From assembly GCF_902859625.1 (NCBI RefSeq), contig NZ_CADIJX010000004.1, forward strand, positions 186,001 through 250,000: a stretch of DNA of 64,000 nucleotides, read 5' to 3'. The notes under the pieces are model-generated. The model was not told the origin of the DNA and searched no databases. It saw only the letters and a list, made by a program, of their open reading frames with translations. Position numbers and translations under genes: made by a program. This document shows positions 56,963 to 64,000 of the stretch, piece by piece (position 1 is the stretch's first letter; every line of letters begins with the position of its first letter). Source of the DNA: Achromobacter pestifer (lineage in GTDB: Bacteria > Pseudomonadota > Gammaproteobacteria > Burkholderiales > Burkholderiaceae_B).

Positions 56963-57949
56963 ATGACCACCGCATTGGACACCTTGAAGGCGGGCGGCTT
57001 CAGCATTGGTCTTGAAGCGCCGCTGGACCACGACTGGACCCCCGCCGGCGAAGCGTCCCGGCGGCTGTCTGGCCGACTGCCCGGCGAGCCGGATCTGCAA
57101 CAACACGCGGATCTGGCTTGCCTGGCCGACCATCTGGGCTTTCGTGCACTATGGGTGCGCGACGTGCCCGTGTACGACCCCAACTTCGGCGATGCGGCCC
57201 AGGTCTTCGAGATCTTCAGCTACCTGGGGTATCTGGCCGGGATCACCCGCGACATCCTGCTGGGCACGGCAGCCGTGGTGCTGCCGCTGCGCGAACCGCT
57301 GCTGACGCTGAAGTCCGCCTCGACCATCCAGCACCTGAGCCATGACCGGCTGCTGCTGGGCGTGGCCAGCGGCGACCGCCCGGTTGAATACCCGCTGTTT
57401 GACCGGGACTTTGCCTCGCGCGGCGCGGCGTTCCGCGAACAGATCGCCTTGCTGCGCGATAACGCCCGTGCGCAATTGCCGCCGGGCCTGGCCATGTTGC
57501 CGCGGCCGCCGTCAGCCCTGCCGCTGCTGGTCGCCGGCCTGGCGCAGCAAACGCCAGAGTGGATCGGCGCCCACATGGACGGCTGCCTGGCCTATCCCGG
57601 CACGCCGGACGACCACCTGCATCGTGCCGCCGCCTGGCGTCGCGTCGCGGGCGACAAGCCCTATATCAGCTTCATCCATCTGGATCTGGTCGAAGACGCC
57701 AACGCGCCGCTGCACCGGTTCCGCTTCGGCGCGCGCACGGGCCGCCATGCGCTGATCGAAGAACTACGTGCTTTACATGCCTCGGGCGTGCATCACATTG
57801 GCCTGCATCTGCGCCGCAATACCCGGCCACTGGACGAGACCCTGCGCGAAATCGCAGAGGAAGTCCTGCCGCATTTTCATGCCGAATCGTGCAAAGAAAC
57901 CCATCGCGGCGAAAATGAAGACGAGACGCAGACTTACTGCGTCTCGTAG
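56963..57949 (+). CDS. Luciferase-like monooxygenase (LLM) class oxidoreductase
   Basis: The 328-residue protein has the TIM-barrel pattern of bacterial luciferase-like flavin enzymes. It resembles the LLM family at GFRALWVRDVPVYDPNFGDA, STIQHLSHDRLLLGVASGDR and YISFIHLDLVEDA. It probably uses FMNH2 or F420 (not F420 in this lineage) to oxidise small organics. It is cotranscribed with dkgB after 12 bases. The stop is inside a hairpin shared with the convergent lipoprotein gene. Substrate is unknown. Confidence 0.88.
   Translation: MTTALDTLKAGGFSIGLEAPLDHDWTPAGEASRRLSGRLPGEPDLQQHADLACLADHLGFRALWVRDVPVYDPNFGDAAQVFEIFSYLGYLAGITRDILLGTAAVVLPLREPLLTLKSASTIQHLSHDRLLLGVASGDRPVEYPLFDRDFASRGAAFREQIALLRDNARAQLPPGLAMLPRPPSALPLLVAGLAQQTPEWIGAHMDGCLAYPGTPDDHLHRAAAWRRVAGDKPYISFIHLDLVEDANAPLHRFRFGARTGRHALIEELRALHASGVHHIGLHLRRNTRPLDETLREIAEEVLPHFHAESCKETHRGENEDETQTYCVS
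57921..57947. terminator. Hairpin spanning the convergent gene ends
   Basis: Arms ACGAGACGCAG (57921-57931) and CTGCGTCTCGT (57937-57947) form an 11-bp perfect stem with loop ACTTA. The minus-strand TAA and plus-strand TAG stop codons of the two convergent genes fall within or beside it. A moderate T-rich stretch follows on the minus strand. It may act as a shared terminator or RNA stabiliser. Confidence 0.6.
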
Positions 57950-58581
57950 CGAGGCGAACGCGGGCCGTACAAGATGCCGCCCGGCTGGCCGGCGCTAAGC
58001 AGCATGTTGTTCGTCATGCCAGCCACACCATAGCTGCGATCCGACAGGCTATTGACGATCTGATCCACCACAGCCTGGATCAGCATGCCCAACAAACCAC
58101 CGCTACTACTGTTGGCATGGACCACTTGCCGGGTACCGGACCACAACTTGGCGCCGTTGCGCAGATCGACGAGTTGAGCGTCGATCTCCACCGTGACCGA
58201 ACTTTGTAATACGGCATACGAGGATCCGTATTGCTTGACAGTCATGTAGAGCGCGGCATCAGCACCGAAAATTTCACGCAGCTTGGCCGGCGGCAGTTCA
58301 TGAATCTCATCGGGTGTGCTCATGCCGTTCTGTTTGAACGTCTCGTCCATCACGCCAACGGGAATCACATAGTAACCAGACTCAGCCAACGGATAGGTCG
58401 CCTGGGCCAACACGGCTGCGGCGGCAGCGACATCAACCGAAACGTTCAATGGCGGCAGCACCAGTATCGAACCCGGCTTGCTCTCGCGGAATGCCGTGTA
58501 ATCCACGTCTTTCTGCGGCGCGACGCACCCTGCCAACAAGGTGACGGCGGCCAGCAGGCCGACTCGGAACATCCTGATCAT
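57934..58581 (-). CDS. DUF799 family lipoprotein (GNA1162-like)
   Basis: The 215-residue lipoprotein has a signal ending LLAGC (lipidated Cys19), and resembles DUF799/GNA1162 proteins of Neisseria, which have a TolB-N-terminal-like fold. Segments are ILVLPPLNVSVDV, YPLAESGYYVIPVG and YMTVKQYGSSYAVL. It is cotranscribed with a DUF4810 lipoprotein and a CsgG-family lipoprotein, which suggests a shared outer-membrane assembly. The start ATG at 58581 has AGGGGG about seven bases upstream; the GTG 58587 overlaps the preceding stop but has poor spacing. Confidence 0.85.
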   Translation of the reverse strand: MIRMFRVGLLAAVTLLAGCVAPQKDVDYTAFRESKPGSILVLPPLNVSVDVAAAAAVLAQATYPLAESGYYVIPVGVMDETFKQNGMSTPDEIHELPPAKLREIFGADAALYMTVKQYGSSYAVLQSSVTVEIDAQLVDLRNGAKLWSGTRQVVHANSSSGGLLGMLIQAVVDQIVNSLSDRSYGVAGMTNNMLLSAGQPGGILYGPRSPRYETQ

Positions 58582-58583
58582 GA

Positions 58584-59072
58584 TCACGCCCCCTTCTTCG
58601 ATGTAAGCGCCTCGGCGGGCGCTTTGGAATTCGCGTCAGGCAATGCTGCGCCCGGTGCCACCTCGCCCACGGCGGGATCCTTCGGCTTGCTCACGTTTCG
58701 CATCAGAAAATCCATGAACGGCGAAGACTCGGGAAATGCCACCTTTTCGCCCTGCAATTGCTCTGCGGCCTTATCGCCGTCGCCCATCTTCAGGTACAAC
58801 ATGCCCAGATGAGCGCGGAAGCCCGGCGGCAATTCGACATTCGCGGCGCGCGCCGTTTCGATGTTCTTTTCCAGGGCTTGGATTTGCAGCGTGCTGTCGG
58901 CGCCATCGTCCTTGAGATAGGCATAGACGGACGGCTGATAGGACTGCCAGCTATACATGGGCTTGGGCTGTTGAACGCAGGCGCTCAGCAGCCCAGCCAG
59001 CCCCGCAATCGCCAAGCCACGTCCGGCACGCGCATAGGTGTTCTGGCGACGCATCGCCTGCAAGCTCAACAT
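58584..59072 (-). CDS. DUF4810 family lipoprotein
   Basis: The 162-residue lipoprotein has a basic N-region and lipobox LLSAC (Cys32). PMYSWQSYQPSVYAYLKDDG follows, then a helical segment ending in a Pro/Ala-rich tail. DUF4810 proteins lie beside CsgG-family and DUF799 lipoproteins in many proteobacteria. The start at 59072 has AGGGGA seven bases upstream. It is 12 bases after the CsgG-family gene. Likely a periplasmic partner of the CsgG-like pore. Confidence 0.85.
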   Translation of the reverse strand: MLSLQAMRRQNTYARAGRGLAIAGLAGLLSACVQQPKPMYSWQSYQPSVYAYLKDDGADSTLQIQALEKNIETARAANVELPPGFRAHLGMLYLKMGDGDKAAEQLQGEKVAFPESSPFMDFLMRNVSKPKDPAVGEVAPGAALPDANSKAPAEALTSKKGA

Positions 59073-59084
59073 GACGGAATCCCC

Positions 59085-59762
59085 TTAATTAGCGGCGGGT
59101 TGCCAGGCACCTTGCTCGATGCCCTCAACCAGACGATCGACGGCTTCGCGGATCGCCAGATCCAACACCTTGCCATTCAGCGTGGAGTCGTAGCTTGCCG
59201 TCCCGCCAAAGCCAATCACTTCACGGTTCGACAAGCTGTACTCGCCTGCTCCGGACGCCGAATACACAACCTCGGACGTCGTAACGTCGACCACATTCAG
59301 ATCCACCTTGGCGTAAGCCACTTGCTCCTTGCCGCGTCCCAGGATGCCGAACAGTTGCTGGTCGCCGGTCACCTTGCGGCCAAACGCCGTCACATCCCCC
59401 GTCACGACATAGCGCGCGCCCTTGATCTGGCTGGCTTTTTTGTTGAATCCGGCTTCCTGCGCAATCTCTGTGAGGTTCTCACGATCCATGACTTGGAACC
59501 GACCGCTGCGTTGAAGATGGCTAACCACAATCGTCTTGGCTTGACCACCCAGGCGGTCCACGCCGTCCGAAAACACGCCACGCAGATAATTGGTTCGATT
59601 GTCGAATTTTCCAACCGAGATCGGACTGCGAACGCCTTGATAAGGCTTGCTGGCCGCAGCCACGGCGGGTACCGCCAAAGCCTGCGAGCGCTCGGTGGCG
59701 CAGCCTGAAATGACCGCTGACAACATCACCAATGCGCCAATCTTCACAACCTTATTCAACAT
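59085..59762 (-). CDS. CsgG-family lipoprotein
   Basis: The 225-residue lipoprotein has lipobox VISGC (Cys21). It resembles CsgG/HfaB in the segments ISVGKFDNRT, SDGVDRLGGQAKTIVVSHLQ and KKASQIKGARYVVTGDVT, DLNVVDVTTSEVVYSASGAG. CsgG forms an outer-membrane pore, but curli genes are absent here, so the cargo or role is unknown. It opens the operon with the DUF4810 and DUF799 lipoproteins; an AT-rich region precedes it. Confidence 0.9.
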   Translation of the reverse strand: MLNKVVKIGALVMLSAVISGCATERSQALAVPAVAAASKPYQGVRSPISVGKFDNRTNYLRGVFSDGVDRLGGQAKTIVVSHLQRSGRFQVMDRENLTEIAQEAGFNKKASQIKGARYVVTGDVTAFGRKVTGDQQLFGILGRGKEQVAYAKVDLNVVDVTTSEVVYSASGAGEYSLSNREVIGFGGTASYDSTLNGKVLDLAIREAVDRLVEGIEQGAWQPAAN

Positions 59763-60042
59763 TTTTTTCTCCTGCCAGCCTCTTCATCTACGCACCCTGG
59801 CGGCATTTGTAATTACGGAAAGGATTAATGATTATAAACAATTCAATACATTTAATATTTTTTTGAATTAAGGGACGAACTAAACCCTTTTTAACCCTCT
59901 TCGCTCTTGGATCTCGAATTCCGTCCGTACCCATATCGCACGCCGGTTCGATAACATTTCTTTGACAATCTCCTGCATACACTGCTTCCTTGAAGCGCAT
60001 TGCAAACGCTTGCTTCTGCGTGCCCGACAGGAGTTGCCGGAA
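59763..60042. promoter_or_regulatory. AT-rich divergent region between the CsgG-type operon and the CLC gene
   Basis: A markedly AT-rich stretch (about 59808-59880, including a T7 run) contrasts with the GC-rich surroundings. It likely contains the promoter of the CsgG-type operon, and perhaps the UP element or binding site of a nucleoid protein. I see no gene here. AGGAG (60028-60033 region) precedes the CLC ATG. Confidence 0.5.
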
Positions 60043-61350
60043 ATGAATAACGTGTCGGCGGAAGACCCGCCGTGGTTATGCGCCAGACTGTCTATTGCCG
60101 TCCTGCTGACCGGCCTTATCGCCGGCCTGGGCGGCATGTTGCTGGGCATGCTGTTGCACGCCGTCCAGCACCTGGCCTACGGCTACAGCCTGGACCACGT
60201 GATCAGTCATGAGTCGTTTCTACAAGGAGTCGAAGCCGCCGCCGGCAAGCGGCGCCTGCTGGTGCTGGTTATCTGCGGCCTGCTTGCCGGCGGCGGCTGG
60301 TGGTTGATCTACCGCTATGGCCGGCCCCTGGTCGGCGTGGCCCAGGCGGTGCAGGATCCCACCGTCCGCATGCCAGCCAAGACCACGCTGGCGCACGCCA
60401 CCTTGCAAATCATCACCGTCGCACTCGGTTCGCCCTTGGGCCGCGAGGTCGCGCCGCGTGAAGTGGGCGCGCTGACGGCCAGCCGGTTGTCCGCCTGGCT
60501 GCGCTTGCCGGCCGACCAGCATCGCCTGATCGTGGCCTGCGGCGCGGGCGCCGGTTTGGCCGCGGTGTACAACGTGCCGCTGGGCGCAGCGCTCTTCGTG
60601 CTGGAGGTGCTGCTGGGCACCTTCGCCTGGCCCGCCGCCGCCGTGGCCCTGGCGGTTTGCTGCATCGGCGCCGTCGTCGCGTGGATCGGCCTGGGCAATG
60701 AAATCCAGTACGCCGTTCCGGCCATGTCGGTCAGCGCTGGCCTGATCGTCTGGTCAGTGCTGGCGGGACCGATCTTCGGCTGTGCGGCCCATGGCTTTGT
60801 CCAGCTGACATCGGCCGCCCGCCGTCACGCCGCGCGCGGCTGGCAATTGCCGGTGGCCGCGCTTGTGAACTTCACGCTCATCGGCGGCCTTGCCATGCTG
60901 CTGCCGGCGCTGCTGGGCAACGGCAAAGGCGCGGCCCAATTGGGCTTCAGCAATGAACTGACCATCGGCATGGCGGCGACCTTGCTGGTGCTGAAAGTCG
61001 CCATCACCAGCAGCTCACTGCGCGCGGGCGCCTCTGGCGGCCTGCTGACCCCTGGCATCGCCATCGGCGCGCTGCTGGCCGTTGTTCTGGGTGGCCTGTG
61101 GAGCCTGGCCTGGCCAGGCGCACCGCTTAGCGCCTACGCCGTCGTTGGCGCGGCGGCGTTCCTGGCGGCATCGATGACCATGCCGCTGACCGCCATCGTG
61201 CTGATTACGGAATTCACGCGCGTGGACCAGGGTTTTCTGGTGCCAATCATCCTGGCTGTGGCAGGCTCCACGGCGGCACGCCATTTTTGCACGGCCCGCG
61301 CCGCCCGGACCTCTGCGGCCACGGGCGAGCCGATACGCAATACCTCTTGA
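60043..61350 (+). CDS. CLC-family chloride/anion transporter
   Basis: The 435-residue membrane protein has 10-12 helices and resembles CLC channels/antiporters. ALGSPLGREVAPREVGALTA replaces the classical GREGP stretch, with the external Glu of the gate likely in GREV. GASGGLLTPGIAIGALLA corresponds to the GxFxP motif, and FLAASMTMPLTAIVLITE follows. It moves chloride or fluoride with proton coupling. The start ATG 60043 has AGGAG nine bases upstream; longer frames lack the feature. It is 9 bases upstream of a YdeP-type oxidoreductase gene. Confidence 0.88.
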   Translation: MNNVSAEDPPWLCARLSIAVLLTGLIAGLGGMLLGMLLHAVQHLAYGYSLDHVISHESFLQGVEAAAGKRRLLVLVICGLLAGGGWWLIYRYGRPLVGVAQAVQDPTVRMPAKTTLAHATLQIITVALGSPLGREVAPREVGALTASRLSAWLRLPADQHRLIVACGAGAGLAAVYNVPLGAALFVLEVLLGTFAWPAAAVALAVCCIGAVVAWIGLGNEIQYAVPAMSVSAGLIVWSVLAGPIFGCAAHGFVQLTSAARRHAARGWQLPVAALVNFTLIGGLAMLLPALLGNGKGAAQLGFSNELTIGMAATLLVLKVAITSSSLRAGASGGLLTPGIAIGALLAVVLGGLWSLAWPGAPLSAYAVVGAAAFLAASMTMPLTAIVLITEFTRVDQGFLVPIILAVAGSTAARHFCTARAARTSAATGEPIRNTS

Positions 61351-61359
61351 GAAATTCGC

Positions 61360-63627
61360 ATGAAAACACGCAACCTGACCGGTATCCATCGCTACGACGC
61401 ACCCGCAGGCGGTTGGGGCGCCCTCAAAGCCACCGCCCAGGCCGTCGCCGACCAGATGCGGATCGCCGAAGCACCCGTGCTGCTATTGCGCACCAACAAG
61501 CCCGACGGCTTCGACTGCCCCGGCTGCGCCTGGCCGGACAAGGCCCATACCTCCACCTTCCAATTCTGCGAGAACGGCGCCAAAGCCGTCACGTGGGAAG
61601 CCACCAAGAAGCGCGTCACCCCGGAGTTCTTCGCCGCCCACACCGTCACCGAACTGCTGACGTGGACAGACCACGACCTGGAAGATGCCGGGCGCCTGAC
61701 ACACCCGCTGATCTACGACGCCGCCAGTGATACCTACCAGGCCATCGAATGGGAGGCAGCCTTCGCCCGCATCGGACAAACGATGGCCAGCGTGCCGGAA
61801 CCCGATATGGTCGAATTCTATACATCGGGCCGCGCCTCGAACGAGGCCGCCTTTCTGTTCAGCCTGTACGCACGCGAGTTCGGCACCAACAACTTCCCGG
61901 ACTGCTCGAACATGTGCCACGAGGCCACCAGCGTCGGGCTGCCGCAAGCCATCGGCATGGGCAAGGGCTCGGTGTCCTTGGATGATTTCGACGTCTGCGA
62001 TCTGATCATCTCGATGGGTCACAACCCCGGCACCAACCATCCGCGCATGATGGGCACCTTGCACGAATGCGCGCGCCGTGGCGTACCCATCATCGTGTTC
62101 AATCCCTTGCGTGAACGTGCGCTGGAGCGCTTCGCCGATCCGCAGAACGCGATTGAAATGGGCACGCTGGGCTCCACGCGCATCGCTTCCACCTACTACC
62201 AGGTGAAGGTCGGCGGCGATGCGGCCGCGCTCAAGGGCATCATGAAGGCGCTGCTGGCGGCAGACCGCCGCGAGCCCGGGGCGATTGACCATGCCTTCGT
62301 CGCCGAACACACCAACGGCTTTGACGCCTACGTCGAAGACCTGGACGGCACCGCCTGGGCCGACATCGAACAGGCCAGCGGGCTGACGCAAGCCGATCTG
62401 GAATTGGTTGCCGCCGCCTACGCCAAGTCCAAGGCCACCATCGTGACCTACGGCATGGGCATCACGCAGCACGCGCGCGGCACGCAGAACGTGCAGCAGA
62501 TTGCCGCGCTGCTGCTGATGCGCGGCAACTTCGGCCGGCCCGGCGCCGGCATCTGCCCCTTGCGCGGACACTCCAACGTGCAGGGCAACCGCACCGTCGG
62601 CATCACCGAAAAGATTGATCCGGTGATGTTCGACAACATCGAAAAAACCTTTGGCTTCCGCCCGCCAGAGCGCCATGGACACGACGCAGTTGACGCGATG
62701 AAGGCGATGGCCAGCGGCTACACCCGCGTGCTGATCTGCCTGGGCGGCAACCTGGCGATGGCCCTACCAGACACCGAGCAATGCGAAGCCGGCATGCGCC
62801 GGCTGGAACTTGCGGTGCACATGAACACCAAGCTGAACCGGTCGAACCTGTTGATCGGGCGGGACTCCATCATCCTGCCGGTGCTGGGCCGCACCGAAAG
62901 CGACGTGCAGGCCACCGGCGCGCAATCGATCACCGTGGAAGACTCGATGTCGATGGTGCATGCCTCGCGCGGCAAGCTGGCACCGGCGTCCGAGCACCTG
63001 CGCTCGGAGCCCGCCATCATCGCCGGCATGGCGGCCGCCACGCTGCCGAACACGCGCGTCCCGTGGCTCTCTTTGATTGAAGACTACGGACGCATCCGCG
63101 ACTTGATCGAACAGGTCTACCCCGATTTTCGCGGCTACAACGAACGCATCCTGAAGCCCGGCGGATTCCGCCTGTCACTGCCAGCCACCGAACGCATCTG
63201 GAAGACCCCGTCGGGCAAAGCCGAGTTTCTACCGTTCCAGGGCTTGCAGGAAGATCTGGGCGCCGTCGTGCCCGGCAGTCTGAAGCTGACCACGCTGCGC
63301 AGCCATGATCAATACAACACCACCATTTATGGCCTGGACGACCGCTATCGCGGCGTCTTCGGCCGGCGCGACGTGTTGTTCATGAATACGGCCGACTTGC
63401 AGCGGCACGGCCTGGAACATGGCGATGCGGTCGACATCAGCACGGGCCTGGCCGGCGAATCCCATCGCCAGCTTCGGCTGACGGCCATTGCCTATGACAT
63501 CGCGCCCGGCTCGGTCGGCGCCTACTACCCCGAAGCCAACAATCTTTGCCCGCTGGACTATCAGGACAAGCAAAGCGGCACGCCCAGCTATAAGTCGATC
63601 CCCGTGGTGATCAGGAAAGCCGCCTAG
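61360..63627 (+). CDS. YdeP/FdhF-type molybdopterin oxidoreductase
   Basis: The 755-residue enzyme belongs to the formate-dehydrogenase-alpha-like (YdeP) group. A CPGCAWPD segment near residue 53, and TSGRASNEAAFLFSLYAREFGTNN, MGHNPGTNHPRMMG, FNPLRERALERF and RGNFGRPGAGICPLRGHSNVQGNRT mark the molybdopterin guanine dinucleotide-binding domains. A classical four-cysteine [4Fe-4S] motif is not evident at the N-terminus. E. coli ydeP contributes to acid resistance. It starts 9 bases after the CLC gene and is probably cotranscribed with it. Confidence 0.9.
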   Translation: MKTRNLTGIHRYDAPAGGWGALKATAQAVADQMRIAEAPVLLLRTNKPDGFDCPGCAWPDKAHTSTFQFCENGAKAVTWEATKKRVTPEFFAAHTVTELLTWTDHDLEDAGRLTHPLIYDAASDTYQAIEWEAAFARIGQTMASVPEPDMVEFYTSGRASNEAAFLFSLYAREFGTNNFPDCSNMCHEATSVGLPQAIGMGKGSVSLDDFDVCDLIISMGHNPGTNHPRMMGTLHECARRGVPIIVFNPLRERALERFADPQNAIEMGTLGSTRIASTYYQVKVGGDAAALKGIMKALLAADRREPGAIDHAFVAEHTNGFDAYVEDLDGTAWADIEQASGLTQADLELVAAAYAKSKATIVTYGMGITQHARGTQNVQQIAALLLMRGNFGRPGAGICPLRGHSNVQGNRTVGITEKIDPVMFDNIEKTFGFRPPERHGHDAVDAMKAMASGYTRVLICLGGNLAMALPDTEQCEAGMRRLELAVHMNTKLNRSNLLIGRDSIILPVLGRTESDVQATGAQSITVEDSMSMVHASRGKLAPASEHLRSEPAIIAGMAAATLPNTRVPWLSLIEDYGRIRDLIEQVYPDFRGYNERILKPGGFRLSLPATERIWKTPSGKAEFLPFQGLQEDLGAVVPGSLKLTTLRSHDQYNTTIYGLDDRYRGVFGRRDVLFMNTADLQRHGLEHGDAVDISTGLAGESHRQLRLTAIAYDIAPGSVGAYYPEANNLCPLDYQDKQSGTPSYKSIPVVIRKAA

Positions 63628-63651
63628 CGGTGCATGGCGCAGCGGTGCGGG

Positions 63652-64000
63652 CTATCGAAGCTCCAGCGTTGCGCCGATCACCCGCAGCGTCGGCATCAAT
63701 TGCCGCCACGCATCCTTGGCGATGGCGGCCGGACGCTTCAGTTCGGCCGCGGCCGGGTCATTCAGCAAGTCACCCTTGCAGGCGAAGACGATGCTATTGG
63801 TCATGTCGTCATCCACCACCTCGAACATCGCGGGCCCGAACGCCGCGCGCACGCGGTCCAGGTAATCGTGATGCATCGGGTGGTTGACGTGGAAGTTGAT
63901 GACCAGCATGCCGTCATCGCGCAGCGCGCGGTGGCAGTCGGCGTAAAACGCCTCGGAACACAGCGCATCGGGAATGCCGCCCACGCCAAAGCCGTCCAGG
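63652..64000 (-). CDS. Spermidine-synthase-like (polyamine aminopropyltransferase family) C-terminal fragment
   Basis: The frame is open to the window edge, so the gene continues beyond 64000 and the true start is not visible. The visible 115 or so residues include DGFGVGGIPDALCSEAFYAD and RDDGMLVINFHVNHP, resembling the middle-to-C-terminal part of the spermidine synthase-like SAM methyltransferase fold. It is convergent with the YdeP gene. Function (true aminopropyltransferase or unrelated methyltransferase fold) cannot be decided from the fragment. Confidence 0.6.
   Translation of the reverse strand, partial: LDGFGVGGIPDALCSEAFYADCHRALRDDGMLVINFHVNHPMHHDYLDRVRAAFGPAMFEVVDDDMTNSIVFACKGDLLNDPAAAELKRPAAIAKDAWRQLMPTLRVIGATLELR

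Overview
The window is a high-GC, densely packed chromosomal segment. Gene content and protein style (FrmR/FrmA pair, HutC/D/U order, many LysR regulators, several peptide-type ABC importers, hydantoin catabolism) suggest a Bordetella/Achromobacter-type betaproteobacterium (Alcaligenaceae). The genus is an inference from protein resemblance, not from a marker gene. I see no rRNA, tRNA, CRISPR array, insertion sequence or prophage. The theme is uptake and breakdown of nitrogen compounds, with signalling and envelope genes between.

Layout. 1-4.9 kb: histidine utilisation (hutH start, an NCS1 permease, hutU, hutD, hutC, all on the minus strand), with a perfect HutC-type palindrome in the hutU promoter. 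4.95-6.5 kb: formaldehyde detoxification (frmR-frmA) with a C-tract operator and a strong terminator. 6.6-10.8 kb: a 5'-nucleotidase lipoprotein and two envelope-sugar genes. 11.1-14.8 kb: a ureohydrolase and SSS symporter divergent from a LysR gene, with a 10-4-10 inverted repeat between them. 14.8-17.0 kb: a PhyH dioxygenase paired with an amino-acid permease. 17.1-18.3 kb: a DUF697 GTPase.

18.3-30.6 kb is the most coherent unannotated system. One arm reads ridA, FAD oxidoreductase, aldehyde dehydrogenase, dual-ATPase ABC protein and a NylB-like SxxK hydrolase. The divergent arm reads a D-amino-acid-dehydrogenase-like flavoprotein, a peptide-binding protein, two permeases and a LysR. Together they could import a peptide or amide, cleave it, oxidise the amine, hydrolyse the imine and oxidise the aldehyde. 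A 23-bp dyad of four TCGA boxes lies between the arms.

30.8-36.8 kb: two cyclic-di-GMP enzymes flank a DUF1059 protein and an unknown exported protein. 36.9-51.2 kb: ornithine cyclodeaminase with a divergent Lrp-type regulator, hydantoinase, N-carbamoyl-D-amino-acid amidohydrolase, a LysR, a hydantoin/Asp/Glu racemase, a second complete peptide-type importer with an AtzA/TrzA-type amidohydrolase, and a second OCD/mu-crystallin enzyme. This looks like a hydantoin/D-amino-acid salvage region.

51.2-57.9 kb: a Gly-rich membrane protein, LysR/MFS pair, DUF4261 protein, LysR/dkgB pair and a luciferase-like oxidoreductase. 57.9-59.8 kb: a conserved triad of lipoproteins (CsgG family, DUF4810, DUF799). 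60.0-63.6 kb: a CLC anion transporter followed 9 bp later by a YdeP-type molybdopterin oxidoreductase. The right edge cuts a spermidine-synthase-like gene.
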